A model generated the notes under the pieces. It was not told the origin of the DNA. It saw only the letters and a list, made by a program, of their open reading frames with translations, and did no database searches. The translations under genes and the position numbers were made by a program. Positions 16,517-25,824 of a stretch of DNA of 64,000 nucleotides are shown here, piece after piece. This DNA is from Lentibacillus jeotgali (GTDB lineage Bacteria > Bacillota > Bacilli > Bacillales > Amphibacillaceae): assembly GCF_000224785.1 (NCBI RefSeq), contig NZ_AGAV01000019.1, positions 1 through 64,000 on the forward strand, read 5' to 3'. How positions within the stretch are numbered: position 1 is the first letter of the stretch; the number at the start of each line of letters is the position of its first letter.

Positions 16517-17959
16517 ATGGAAGCATTAAACATGTATATCAACGGCAAATGGGAAGACAGTCACGACAAAGAAACCATAAATGTCAATAATCCGTCCACG
16601 GGAGAGGTCATGACAACGATTCCTCGTGGCAAGAATGATGATGTTGATAAAGCGGTAAGAGCTGCTAAAGATTCATTCGTCAGTGAAGAATGGCGACGCG
16701 TCAAACCGTTTGAGCGAGGGAGAATCCTGTGCGAGGTAGTGGCGCAGCTTAAAGAAAATCGGGATGAGCTGGCAAGGCTGGAAACAATGGACGTCGGCAA
16801 ACCCTTAACACAGGGCTATGCTGATATCGATGCTGCCATAAGATATTTTGAATTTTATGGAGGTGCAGCAGATAAAGTAATGGGCGACACAATCCCGATT
16901 GAGGACGGTCTCATCGATTATGTGATCCGTGAACCAATTGGTGTGACAGCCCATATTGTACCATGGAATTATCCCATTCAAATATTATCGCGTAGCGTGG
17001 CTGCAGCGATAGCGATGGGCAATACGGTCGTCGTAAAAAGTGCAGAAGATACGCCCCTGACAGCCGCAAAAATAGCGGAATACTTTGATCAGACAGATTT
17101 GCCTGAAGGTGTCTTTAATCATGTGACGGGTTACGGGTATGAAGCAGGCGCTGCTTTATCGTCTCATCCGCTGATTAATCATTTAACATTTACAGGCTCG
17201 GTTGGAACAGGGACAGCTGTTGCGAATGCTGCCACGTCGAATGTCGTGCCTGTGACACTTGAATTAGGCGGCAAATCGCCTAACATCGTTTTCTCGGATT
17301 GTGATGTTGATAAGGCGGTCGAAGGTGTTGTAAAAGCGATTATTCAGAATGCCGGGCAAACATGTTCTGCCGGATCAAGATTATTGATTGAAGAATCGTT
17401 TAAGCAAACATTCTTGGATAAGTTGGTTAATAAATTTAAAACATTATCGGTCGGTCCAGCTATAGATGATCACAACCTTGGCCCGATATTAAACCAAAAA
17501 CAATTTGACCGGATTCTGGAATTTATTTCGTTGGCTGAGCAGGAAGGAACTGTACTGACTGGCGGCAAACGCGTGAAGTATGAACAATACGAGAATGCGT
17601 GCTATCTGGAGCCAACCATCATCGATAATCTCTCACTCAACAGCAAGGCTGCACAAGAAGAAATCTTTGGCCCGGTCCTGTCGGTGTTTACTTTTAAGAA
17701 TGAGCAGGAAGCGATTGACATTGCCAACAGCACTGACTATGGTCTTGTGACAGGCATTTGGACAAAGGACATTAATAAAGCGCATTTATTAATGAGCCGA
17801 ATCGATTCAGGCCAGGTTTTCATTAATAATTACGGTGCCGGCGGTGGGATACAAATGCCATTCGGCGGTTACAAGAAAAGCGGCTTTGGACGTGAAAAAG
17901 GCTGGATAGCTTTATACAATTATACGCAAGTGAAGAATGTGGCGATTAAGTTTGATTAG
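16517..17959 (+). CDS. NAD(P)-dependent aldehyde dehydrogenase (candidate 4-dehydropantoate dehydrogenase)
   Basis: A 480-residue ALDH of the betaine-aldehyde type: PWNYP near 155, E249 in LELGGKSP and the nucleophile C283 in GQTCSAGSR. ATG 16517 is preceded by GAGGTGGTGG; the codon before it is an in-frame TTG. Last gene of the operon, followed by a terminator. Its expected role is oxidation of the aldehyde made by the SDR, giving dimethylmalate if the pathway assignment is right. General betaine or succinate semialdehyde activity cannot be excluded. Confidence 0.82.
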   Translation: MEALNMYINGKWEDSHDKETINVNNPSTGEVMTTIPRGKNDDVDKAVRAAKDSFVSEEWRRVKPFERGRILCEVVAQLKENRDELARLETMDVGKPLTQGYADIDAAIRYFEFYGGAADKVMGDTIPIEDGLIDYVIREPIGVTAHIVPWNYPIQILSRSVAAAIAMGNTVVVKSAEDTPLTAAKIAEYFDQTDLPEGVFNHVTGYGYEAGAALSSHPLINHLTFTGSVGTGTAVANAATSNVVPVTLELGGKSPNIVFSDCDVDKAVEGVVKAIIQNAGQTCSAGSRLLIEESFKQTFLDKLVNKFKTLSVGPAIDDHNLGPILNQKQFDRILEFISLAEQEGTVLTGGKRVKYEQYENACYLEPTIIDNLSLNSKAAQEEIFGPVLSVFTFKNEQEAIDIANSTDYGLVTGIWTKDINKAHLLMSRIDSGQVFINNYGAGGGIQMPFGGYKKSGFGREKGWIALYNYTQVKNVAIKFD

Positions 17960-17969
17960 AATAAGTCGG

Positions 17970-18008
17970 TCCTGGAAGTCATAAATTGTGATTTCCGGGA
18001 TATTTTTT
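17970..18008 (+). terminator. Terminator of the panF operon
   Basis: A 13-bp stem (17970-17982 with 17988-18000, three G-U pairs) is followed by TATTTTTT, ten bases after the ALDH stop. Confidence 0.75.
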
Positions 18009-18284
18009 AGCAGTTAAGAAAAAGTATAAATATTTTCTTACTGCATAAGGGCAACTAAGGCTTTCGCCATAAAAGCTTGGCGATAAGCCAAGTTTTCTAA
18101 TGAATTGAAGCAACTTTAGATTTAACAACATGTCTAAAATAATAACAATATTTTTTACAGTATGATAAGTGTAATTTAGTTTTATACCACGTATTATTAA
18201 TGATATATAATATTCCCAATAATTATAAAAGTTTAACAAAGGAATAACAATCCATTTTGGAGTGATAAGATGATTTCGGAGAAA

Positions 18285-18298
18285 TGAAAGCGTATTCA
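18285..18298 (+). promoter_or_regulatory. cre-like site before hydA
   Basis: TGAAAGCGTATTCA matches cre at all but one fixed position. It lies 132 bp before hydA. The rest of the 18009-18429 gap is AT-rich with a TATAAT-like hexamer at 18206-18211 lacking a good -35 partner; no ORF there is convincing. Confidence 0.55.
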
Positions 18299-18429
18299 AT
18301 GAGGCGAATCTAATAGTGAAATGGGGTGGGTATAAATATGGAAATTAATTTTTAGCTAGCAAGAACGATGAAAATTAAATAATTGTCGTACTTTAGTGTG
18401 CCAAATTCACAATTCAGAGGAGGAAACGT

Positions 18430-19857
18430 ATGCGTACATTAATTAGAAACGGGATGATTGTAACAGCTGTTGACGAATTTGTTGGGGATGTACTTATAGA
18501 TGGCGAGAAAATAATTGCTGTCGGTGAAAATTTAGATTCGATGGCTGACCAAATAGTAGATGCGAAAGGGAAATATGTTCTTCCTGGCGGGGTAGATCAG
18601 CATGTCCATTATTCCTTTGAGTTTAAAGGCGAGCGCGTAAGAGGATTTGAAACCTCAAATGCTGCTGTTGCTGGGGGAACCACAACGGTTGTTGAATTTG
18701 TGAATCAAGAACAGGGCAAGGGGATGGCAGATACCATTTTTGATATGGATAAGAACGAAGTTGCGCATCAGGCCATGGCAGATTATTCGTACCATGCTGT
18801 CGTATGTGACCCAGTGGATACAACATTTGAGGAAATTGCGGATTTGCCTAATAGGGGAATTTCGACTGTAAAATTGTTCATGGCTTATAAGGGAATGCCG
18901 TTTCACAGTGATGATGAGGCCCTTTACAAAGCATTAAAGGCAGCAAAGGAAGCCGGCGTCACGGTCATGGTTCATTGTGAGAATGCCGATGTTATCGATC
19001 TTCTTCAAAAGAAACTGATCTCCGAAGGTAAGACTGATCCATATTACCATGCAGTATCAAGACCAGCAAGAGTGGAACTGGAGGCGACTCAGCGTGTAAT
19101 TAATCTTGCAGCTATGGCTGAAGCCCCAGTTTACATTGTTCATGTCACAGCCGAAAATGTGATGAAAGCCATTCGGAACGCCAAAAATGAAGGGCTCCCG
19201 GTTTATGGCGAAACATGTGTCCAATATCTGATGCTTGATGAAGATAATTTAGCTGAGCCTAATTTTGAAGGGGCTAAATATGTGATGTCGCCTGCACTCC
19301 GTACTAAAACGGACCAGGAGGCCTTGTGGCAAGCAGTTGATAATGGCTGGCTGAACGCTATCAGTACCGACCATTGCGGATTTGACTGGGCCTCACAAAA
19401 ACATATGGGCGTTGATGACTTTACCAATATCCCAAATGGTGCACCTGGTGTAGAAAATCGCCTAGGCATTCTTTGGACATATGGAGTAAACACTGGAAAG
19501 CTCTCCAGACAGCAGTTTGTTGACCTATTTGCAACGACACCTGCAAAGAATATGGGATTAGATCATTGCAAGGGACATATTGGTGTTGGTATGGATGCGG
19601 ATATTGTTTTATATGACCCTAATGAATCGTCGATTATATCGAATGAGAACAGTCTGCACGGTGTCGACTATAGTACGTTTGAGGGGTATAAACAGGAAGG
19701 GAAAGTGGATAAAGTATTCCTTCGCGGCAAACTCATGGTTAATGATGGAGAATTCATTGGTGAAAAAGGTGATGGAAGGTTTATCCACGGAGAACCGTTT
19801 GCCCTGTGCTTTGATGATACGAAAGAAACCACAGAGTTGGATAAATCGCGGAGTTAA
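18430..19857 (+). CDS. hydA: Dihydropyrimidinase / D-hydantoinase
   Basis: A 475-residue cyclic amidohydrolase. H58 and H60 in DQHVHYSFEF, the carboxylated lysine K148 in STVKLFMAYKG, VHCEN, VYIVHVTAEN and STDHCGFDW form the binuclear zinc site seen in the family. It opens dihydrouracil (and 5-monosubstituted hydantoins) to N-carbamoyl-beta-alanine in the cytosol. GGAGG precedes the ATG. It heads the pyrimidine operon with preT, preA, a nucleobase permease and an amidohydrolase, so dihydropyrimidinase is the natural assignment. Confidence 0.9.
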   Translation: MRTLIRNGMIVTAVDEFVGDVLIDGEKIIAVGENLDSMADQIVDAKGKYVLPGGVDQHVHYSFEFKGERVRGFETSNAAVAGGTTTVVEFVNQEQGKGMADTIFDMDKNEVAHQAMADYSYHAVVCDPVDTTFEEIADLPNRGISTVKLFMAYKGMPFHSDDEALYKALKAAKEAGVTVMVHCENADVIDLLQKKLISEGKTDPYYHAVSRPARVELEATQRVINLAAMAEAPVYIVHVTAENVMKAIRNAKNEGLPVYGETCVQYLMLDEDNLAEPNFEGAKYVMSPALRTKTDQEALWQAVDNGWLNAISTDHCGFDWASQKHMGVDDFTNIPNGAPGVENRLGILWTYGVNTGKLSRQQFVDLFATTPAKNMGLDHCKGHIGVGMDADIVLYDPNESSIISNENSLHGVDYSTFEGYKQEGKVDKVFLRGKLMVNDGEFIGEKGDGRFIHGEPFALCFDDTKETTELDKSRS

Positions 19858-19955
19858 TAACCTGGATAATGTTTTTTCCTATACGCTATTAATTATTCGA
19901 TACGAAGGAAATGATAATTTAAATTTCTATCATAAAGAAAAGGAGGGGCTTATTA

Positions 19956-21329
19956 TTGGGAAATCTACTACAAAATTTACTGTCGGATGAAGATCTGGCC
20001 CAAAATTTTGCGGAGTCGAAGCCAAGTTATAATGCGCAAGAAGCACTTGATGAGGCAAACCGCTGCCTATATTGTTACGATGCACCTTGTATAAAGGCCT
20101 GTCCAACTGGGATTGATATCCCTAGTTTTATTAAAAAGATTGCGTCCGGAAATTTAAAAGGCTCGGCAAAAACCATTATGGAAGAGAATCCCATCGGCGC
20201 AAGCTGTGCGCGTGTTTGTCCAACAGAGGAATTATGTGAAGGGGCATGTGTCCTTAATGATTCTACTAAGCCGATTATGATTGGTGACTTACAACGCTTT
20301 GCAACAGATTGGTCAATTAAGAATGAACAAGTCATGTTTAAAGTTGGAAAGAAGAACGGAAAGCGAATTGCGATTGTTGGCAGTGGTCCAGCAGGTTTAT
20401 CGGCGGCTCGCGAGCTAGGACGACTGGGTTATGAGGTGACGGTTTTTGAATCTAAGGGTGAAGCCGGTGGATTAGACACCCATGGTATTGTTCCATTTCG
20501 GCTTCCAAAGGACATTTCGTTATGGGAGGTGGAACAGGTTGAGAGCTTAGGTGTTGAGATTCGTACAAATGCCGAAGTTGGTAAAGATATTTTTGCAGCG
20601 GACCTTGTGAGTGATTATGATTCCGTCATACTTACTGCAGGAATGTCAAAGGTGCCGATGTTAGGTATTGATGGGGAAGATTTAGAAGGCGTTTACGACG
20701 CGATTGATTTGGTTGAAGAAACAAAGAATGAAAACTATTCGACTGAATTTATTGGGAAGCGAGCTGCTGTCATTGGGGCAGGAAATACAGCGATCGATGG
20801 TGCGACGACATCGGTAAGGCTTGGTGCCGATAATGTTAAAATTCTCTATCGGCGGACAGAAGCGGAAATGTCAGCGTACGATTTTGAATACGAATTTGCC
20901 AAACAGGACGGGGTTGAGTTCAGGTGGTTAATTGCACCTAAGCGTTTGATTGGTGACCGTAATGACCATGTAAAACAGATAGAATGTGTTCGCATGGAAT
21001 TAAAAGAAGCAGGATCTGATGGACGCATGCGACCGGTAGAAATAGAAGGATCCGAATTTTTAATGGATGTGGATATTGTCATCAAGGCGATTGGTCAAAC
21101 GCGACATCATCAATTAATCGATGAGTTTGGCTTGGAACATCATAATGGTGTTGTAAAGGTAGACAATGAAACATACTTGACTTCCCAACCGAAAGTCTAT
21201 GCTGCAGGCGATGTGGTCTTTGAAAAAGGTGTTGGCGAAGCAATGGCGGTATCTGCTGCACAGCAGGGAAAAGAGACAGCCTATGCCATACATCAGCAAT
21301 TTAAAGCTTCGGAATTAGGTAATGTGTAA
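19956..21329 (+). CDS. preT: NAD-dependent dihydropyrimidine dehydrogenase, PreT subunit
   Basis: A 457-residue glutamate-synthase-small-subunit-like flavoprotein. The N-terminal domain carries eight cysteines (C37, C40, C45, C49, C84, C88, C94, C98) for two 4Fe-4S clusters, then an FAD Rossmann GSGPAGLSAA near 142 and an NAD(P) site GAGNTAIDGA. With PreA it reduces uracil and thymine using NAD(P)H. The start is TTG 19956, spaced 7 bases from AGGAGGGG. PreA lies 30 bases downstream. Confidence 0.9.
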   Translation: MGNLLQNLLSDEDLAQNFAESKPSYNAQEALDEANRCLYCYDAPCIKACPTGIDIPSFIKKIASGNLKGSAKTIMEENPIGASCARVCPTEELCEGACVLNDSTKPIMIGDLQRFATDWSIKNEQVMFKVGKKNGKRIAIVGSGPAGLSAARELGRLGYEVTVFESKGEAGGLDTHGIVPFRLPKDISLWEVEQVESLGVEIRTNAEVGKDIFAADLVSDYDSVILTAGMSKVPMLGIDGEDLEGVYDAIDLVEETKNENYSTEFIGKRAAVIGAGNTAIDGATTSVRLGADNVKILYRRTEAEMSAYDFEYEFAKQDGVEFRWLIAPKRLIGDRNDHVKQIECVRMELKEAGSDGRMRPVEIEGSEFLMDVDIVIKAIGQTRHHQLIDEFGLEHHNGVVKVDNETYLTSQPKVYAAGDVVFEKGVGEAMAVSAAQQGKETAYAIHQQFKASELGNV

Positions 21330-21359
21330 AAAGGGACTACGAATGATTGGAGGATGAAT

Positions 21360-22628
21360 ATGGCTGATATTAGTATCAACTTTGCAGGGATTGAGTCCCC
21401 TAACCCCTATTGGCTCGCATCTGCACCACCAACAAATACAGGTTATCAAGTGCAACGTGCATTTGAAGCTGGATGGGGTGGAGCTGTATGGAAAACTCTT
21501 TGTGAACCGGTGTTGAATGTTACCTCGCGTTTTGGTGCGCATCACTTTAATGGCCAGCGGGTAGCAGGCTTTAACAACATTGAGTTAGTCTCCGATCGTC
21601 CCATTGAGGACAACTTAAAAGAGATCTATGAAACAAAGAAGCGTTTTCCGGATCATCCCATTATTGCTTCATTAATGGTGGAACCACAGCGGGATAAATG
21701 GCATGAAATTGTCAAGCGGGTTCAAGATGTAGGGGTAGATGGGTTTGAATTAAATCTAGGTTGTCCGCATGGCATGTCAGAACGAGGAATGGGATCAGCG
21801 GTAGGCCAGCATCCAGACTTAGTAGAAAAGTCAACACTGTATGCGAAGGAAGTCGCTGAGGTGCCAGTCATTACTAAACTAACACCGAACATTACAGATA
21901 TAACCGCCACGGCAAGAGCTGCAGAACGCGGTGGAGCTGATGCCGTAAGTATGATCAATACTATCAATAGTTTAATAGGCGTGGACCTCGATACATGGAA
22001 CCCAACACCTAATGTGAATGGAAAGGGCGCCCATGGCGGATACTGCGGGCCGGCTGTTAAACCGATTGCCTTAAATATGATTGGAGAATGTGCGCGGCAG
22101 CCGGACATTAATATTCCGATTTCGGGAATAGGTGGTATTTCAACTTGGCAGGATACCGTTGAATTTATGCTGATGGGGTCCGGGGGTGTACAGGTATGTA
22201 CAGCCGCCATGCATCATGGATTCAGTATTATTGATGATTTGACCGAGGGTTTAAGTAATTACTTGGATGATAAAGGGATTGCTTCTGTAAGTGAACTCGT
22301 TGGCAAATCAGTTGAAAAATATACTGACTGGAGCAACCTGGATTTAAATCATCGAATGGTTGCCCGTATTAATAATGATATTTGTATTAATTGTAATAAG
22401 TGTCATATTGCTTGTGAGGATACAGCCCATCAGTGTATCGATATGCTGATAGATGAAAATGGAAATGATTATTTAGAGGTCAGGGAAGACGAATGTGTCG
22501 GATGTAACCTTTGCTCAATCGTTTGTCCGGTTGAGGGGGCAATCGATATGGTAGATTTGGAGCCGACCGAACCGCCAATGTCCTGGAACAATCGAGAGTC
22601 CGCTTTAGAAATGCTGAATAATAAATAG
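21360..22628 (+). CDS. preA: NAD-dependent dihydropyrimidine dehydrogenase, PreA subunit
   Basis: A 422-residue dihydroorotate-dehydrogenase-like FMN barrel with a C-terminal two-cluster ferredoxin domain (CINCNKCHIACEDTAHQC and CVGCNLCSIVCP). It catalyses reduction of the pyrimidine ring using electrons from PreT. ATG 21360 is preferred over ATG 21354 because GGAGG ends at 21353. Gene order preT-preA matches E. coli. Confidence 0.92.
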   Translation: MADISINFAGIESPNPYWLASAPPTNTGYQVQRAFEAGWGGAVWKTLCEPVLNVTSRFGAHHFNGQRVAGFNNIELVSDRPIEDNLKEIYETKKRFPDHPIIASLMVEPQRDKWHEIVKRVQDVGVDGFELNLGCPHGMSERGMGSAVGQHPDLVEKSTLYAKEVAEVPVITKLTPNITDITATARAAERGGADAVSMINTINSLIGVDLDTWNPTPNVNGKGAHGGYCGPAVKPIALNMIGECARQPDINIPISGIGGISTWQDTVEFMLMGSGGVQVCTAAMHHGFSIIDDLTEGLSNYLDDKGIASVSELVGKSVEKYTDWSNLDLNHRMVARINNDICINCNKCHIACEDTAHQCIDMLIDENGNDYLEVREDECVGCNLCSIVCPVEGAIDMVDLEPTEPPMSWNNRESALEMLNNK

Positions 22629-22701
22629 TGGCCGGGGAATTTAATAGGGAAGAAAACAGAAAAGGTGGAGGATTTTGTTGAGTTAAGGTCATTAATCGAG
22701 G

Positions 22702-22740
22702 ATGAAGCTGTTTGATGGATTGAGAATCAAACAGCTTCAT
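22702..22740 (+). promoter_or_regulatory. Large hairpin between preA and the permease gene
   Basis: A perfect 15-bp stem (ATGAAGCTGTTTGAT at 22702-22716 with its complement at 22726-22740) and a 9-base loop, with no T-run after it. It may stabilise the 3' end of the preTA message or reduce expression of the downstream permease. Confidence 0.6.
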
Positions 22741-22770
22741 AATCCTTAATAAACTAAAAGGGGACGAACG

Positions 22771-24243
22771 ATGGGAAAGCCCAATAAAAACAACTCGTAT
22801 CTAAAGTCACCAGATTTACTTCCAATTGGTTATAATCAGCGGAAGATAGGAATCATGGGATTTTTTGCAATGTGGGTTGGGATGGCCATACTTTTAGCAA
22901 CCTTTGATATTGGAGCTTCTGGAGTACAGAGTATTTCCTTACCCTGGGTAGTACTGGCAACCTTGATAGGTTGTGTTGCTGTTGGTATATTTATTTCCCT
23001 GGTTGGAGATATCGGGGTTGAGCATGGATTATCATTTCCAGTCTATATGAGGGCTCCGTTTGGCATAGTTGGTACACATATACCCTCGGTAGCACGAGCA
23101 GTAACAGCTTCATTTTGGTTTGGGATAAATACGTATTTTGGTTCTACTGCGATCAATTCAATCATCCATACGATCAACTCGGGGTTTGATAACTGGCTAT
23201 TATGTTATATCGTGTTTGCCCTTGTACAGCTAATCAATACCGCTTCTGGTATTAAATGGGTAGAACGATTTGCGGACTTTGCCGCTCCAATCATTATTAT
23301 TCTATCTTTAGTCATCTATCATACCTTGACGACAGATATCGTTGAACAAGGGGGCGATGTCTGGGCTTGGGCAGCGAGTCCGGTTACGGGTGGCGCGGCA
23401 GTTACAGCGTTTATGGTTGTGATTTTTGCCAATATGGGCTTTTGGGCAACATTAGGTTGCGATATCCCGACAATATCACGCTTTTTTAAAGCACCCAAAT
23501 ATGAAAGAAATTGGTTTAAACGTAACAGAACGAATTTGATTGGCAGCCTGATCGCTATGCCATTGACGGAAACATTTATGATTATGATTGGTGCTGCAGC
23601 CTTTATGGTAGCAGGTAGCTCCAACCCGGTTATTGCCTTGCAGGAGACAGCTTCCGGATGGATGTTGGCTATACTGCTCCTAATGATCGTACTGACTCAG
23701 TGGTCTACTAATACTGCGGCAAATATTGTACCAGCTGCAGCTATTTTTTCAAACACGCTAGGACCTAAAGCATCCAATGCAATTGCGGTATTTGTTGTAG
23801 GCATTGTTGGGACGATTATTCAGCCTTGGAGTGTCTATGAAATATTGACTCAGGCGCTGTTATTTTTCGGGGCCGTGTTGTCAGCAATAAGCGGGATTCT
23901 CGTTGTCGATTATTATGTGTTGCGGAAGCGAAGGGTGAATGTACAGGAACTGTACCAGCATGGGGGACAGTTTAAGTTTCACGGCGGTGTAAATATTGCT
24001 GGTTTTATTGCCTGGGTGATTGGCGGAATTGTAGCCATTCTTCTCATGGATTATTCGTTTATCGTAGGTTTTGTTATAGCGGGAGCCATTTACTATGTGC
24101 TGGCTAAGTATTGGTACTTCAAAAGATTTCCACAGGCGGAAATAGAAGATCCAAATGACGAGAGATATCTGGGAATTACTGTAGGACGCGATTGGGTGAT
24201 TGATGAAGATAGTGAAAATAATCAGGATGAAGTGATAGGGTAA
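22771..24243 (+). CDS. NCS1-family nucleobase permease
   Basis: A 490-residue NCS1 symporter with about 12 membrane helices. The N-terminal SPDLLPIGYNQRKIGIMGFFAMWVG is the family signature, and VYMRAPFGIVGTHIPSVARAV plus WFGINTYFG mark the substrate region. NCS1 proteins import uracil, allantoin, hydantoins, cytosine or thiamine precursors with Na+ or H+. Within this operon uracil, thymine or a dihydropyrimidine/hydantoin is the likely cargo. A hairpin separates it from preA, but the strand and spacing support co-transcription. Confidence 0.87.
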   Translation: MGKPNKNNSYLKSPDLLPIGYNQRKIGIMGFFAMWVGMAILLATFDIGASGVQSISLPWVVLATLIGCVAVGIFISLVGDIGVEHGLSFPVYMRAPFGIVGTHIPSVARAVTASFWFGINTYFGSTAINSIIHTINSGFDNWLLCYIVFALVQLINTASGIKWVERFADFAAPIIIILSLVIYHTLTTDIVEQGGDVWAWAASPVTGGAAVTAFMVVIFANMGFWATLGCDIPTISRFFKAPKYERNWFKRNRTNLIGSLIAMPLTETFMIMIGAAAFMVAGSSNPVIALQETASGWMLAILLLMIVLTQWSTNTAANIVPAAAIFSNTLGPKASNAIAVFVVGIVGTIIQPWSVYEILTQALLFFGAVLSAISGILVVDYYVLRKRRVNVQELYQHGGQFKFHGGVNIAGFIAWVIGGIVAILLMDYSFIVGFVIAGAIYYVLAKYWYFKRFPQAEIEDPNDERYLGITVGRDWVIDEDSENNQDEVIG

Positions 24244-24262
24244 CGGAAGGAGGAATATATCA

Positions 24263-24484
24263 TTGTCAAACTATGACGATTTTTTATCGGAAAAACTTCA
24301 AATTGATGAATTGGTGCAAAATGGATATACCATGACAGGTTCAAGAGGGACACTTGATGGAGATGTGGTTGAATTTCAGAATAAAACAACGTCTGATAAA
24401 AAAACAATACTCTTAACCAACCCGGATAGCCGCAAGTATTTTACAACATTGTACATCAAGCAGCAAAAACAAATGGTAGAGTAA
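24263..24484 (+). CDS. Small conserved-looking protein of unknown function
   Basis: A 73-residue soluble, hydrophilic protein starting at TTG 24263, nine bases after GGAAGGAGG. The excellent ribosome site and its tight fit between the permease and the amidohydrolase show that it is a real gene. It has no Cys, no signal and no motif that I recognise; the predicted pattern is a short helix followed by beta strands. It may be a small accessory or regulator of pyrimidine degradation, but no function can be assigned. Confidence 0.65.
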   Translation: MSNYDDFLSEKLQIDELVQNGYTMTGSRGTLDGDVVEFQNKTTSDKKTILLTNPDSRKYFTTLYIKQQKQMVE

Positions 24485-24518
24485 CCATTAGAGAAAGATT
24501 GGATAGGAGGCAATAATA

Positions 24519-25754
24519 ATGGAAAAACAAAAGGTACTTATCAATGGTGAGCGGTTAAAAAATACCGTTGAAGAGTTCGCCGATTTTGGCAGAACCGAAA
24601 ACAATGGCGTTAACCGTTTAGCATTATCTGAAATGGACCTAAAAGTCAGAAAGCATTTCCAATCCGAGTGTGAAAAGCTGGGGATGATGGTCGTGTGGGA
24701 TGATATGGCCAATATGTACGCAACATTGTCAGGAACGAATAATGATCAGCCTCCATTAGTTGTCGGGTCGCATTTGGATTCTGTAAAAAAGGGAGGACGT
24801 TTTGACGGTGTGCTCGGTGTACTGACGGGACTGGAAGTAGTCCGAACGATTGTTGAAAATGGGATCAAGCCACAAGTACCGATCGTTGTTGCTAATATTA
24901 CCAATGAAGAAGGTGCACGATTTGAACCCGCAATGATGTCTTCCGGTGTGCTTTCCGGACATTTTGATAAAACGGCCATGCTGCGGTCAACGGATTCGGA
25001 AGGTGTTACATTTGGAGAAGCGCTTAAAAACAGTGGTTTTGAAGGAAAAGAAGAGAATCGCTTAAAAGATGCAGCTGCTTTTTTAGAGTTACACATTGAA
25101 CAGGGGCCTGTATTAGAAAGTGAATCACTGCAGATTGGTGTCGTTGAAGGCGTCGTTGGCATGGTCAACTATGAGATCGAGGTAAACGGTGATTCCGACC
25201 ATGCAGGTACAACGCCAATGCCAATACGACAAGATGCATTGTTTGCTGCCAATAACTTGATCACTGAAATACGTGAGAAAATGAATAAATTGGATGATAA
25301 ATTGGTATATACGATAGGCAGAATGAATGTAAGTCCAAACATTCATACCGTCATACCCAATAAAGTTGTGTTTACCTTGGAGGCAAGACATCAAGATGCC
25401 AACACTATCAGGCAAGTAGAGGAAATTATTCAAGGGCTCCCGGAATCTTCGGGTAAGGAAAAATGTAACGTGAAAACAACTAAACAATGGGACCGGAATA
25501 CAGTATGGTTTGATGAGCATATCGTCAATTCACTGGAACAATCGGCTAAAAATATCGGATATTCCTATAAGCGTATGGTAAGTGGTGCTGGACATGATGC
25601 ACAGTTTATTTCAACCTATAATCCAACTGCCATGATATTTGTACCGAGTGTAAATGGTAAAAGCCATGCGGAAGATGAACTGACACCATGGGAAGACTGT
25701 GAAAACGGGGTTAATGTTATGCTGCAAACAGTTTTGGGCCTAGCCACAAAGTAA
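24519..25754 (+). CDS. N-carbamoyl-beta-alanine amidohydrolase / hydantoinase-carbamoylase (M20 HyuC type)
   Basis: A 411-residue Zn-dependent amidase. Metal ligands are visible as H85 (GSHLDS), D96 (GRFDG), the E130-E131 pair (NEEGARF), H192 (LELHIEQG) and H383 (GKSHAEDE). The family contains beta-ureidopropionases, N-carbamoyl amino acid hydrolases and allantoate amidohydrolases. As the last enzyme of the pyrimidine operon it should split N-carbamoyl-beta-alanine to beta-alanine, CO2 and ammonia. Confidence 0.86.
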   Translation: MEKQKVLINGERLKNTVEEFADFGRTENNGVNRLALSEMDLKVRKHFQSECEKLGMMVVWDDMANMYATLSGTNNDQPPLVVGSHLDSVKKGGRFDGVLGVLTGLEVVRTIVENGIKPQVPIVVANITNEEGARFEPAMMSSGVLSGHFDKTAMLRSTDSEGVTFGEALKNSGFEGKEENRLKDAAAFLELHIEQGPVLESESLQIGVVEGVVGMVNYEIEVNGDSDHAGTTPMPIRQDALFAANNLITEIREKMNKLDDKLVYTIGRMNVSPNIHTVIPNKVVFTLEARHQDANTIRQVEEIIQGLPESSGKEKCNVKTTKQWDRNTVWFDEHIVNSLEQSAKNIGYSYKRMVSGAGHDAQFISTYNPTAMIFVPSVNGKSHAEDELTPWEDCENGVNVMLQTVLGLATK

Positions 25755-25777
25755 AGTTTTACATTGTGACTAGATGT

Positions 25778-25824
25778 CAAATGGTTGAAAGAAATCGATC
25801 ACTTAAATTTCTTTCAACCATTTG
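25778..25824 (+). terminator. Terminator-like hairpin of the pyrimidine operon
   Basis: An 18-bp perfect stem (25778-25795 with 25807-25824) and 11-base loop, 23 bases after the stop codon. The T-run is absent, so termination may be weak or processing may be involved. Confidence 0.55.
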
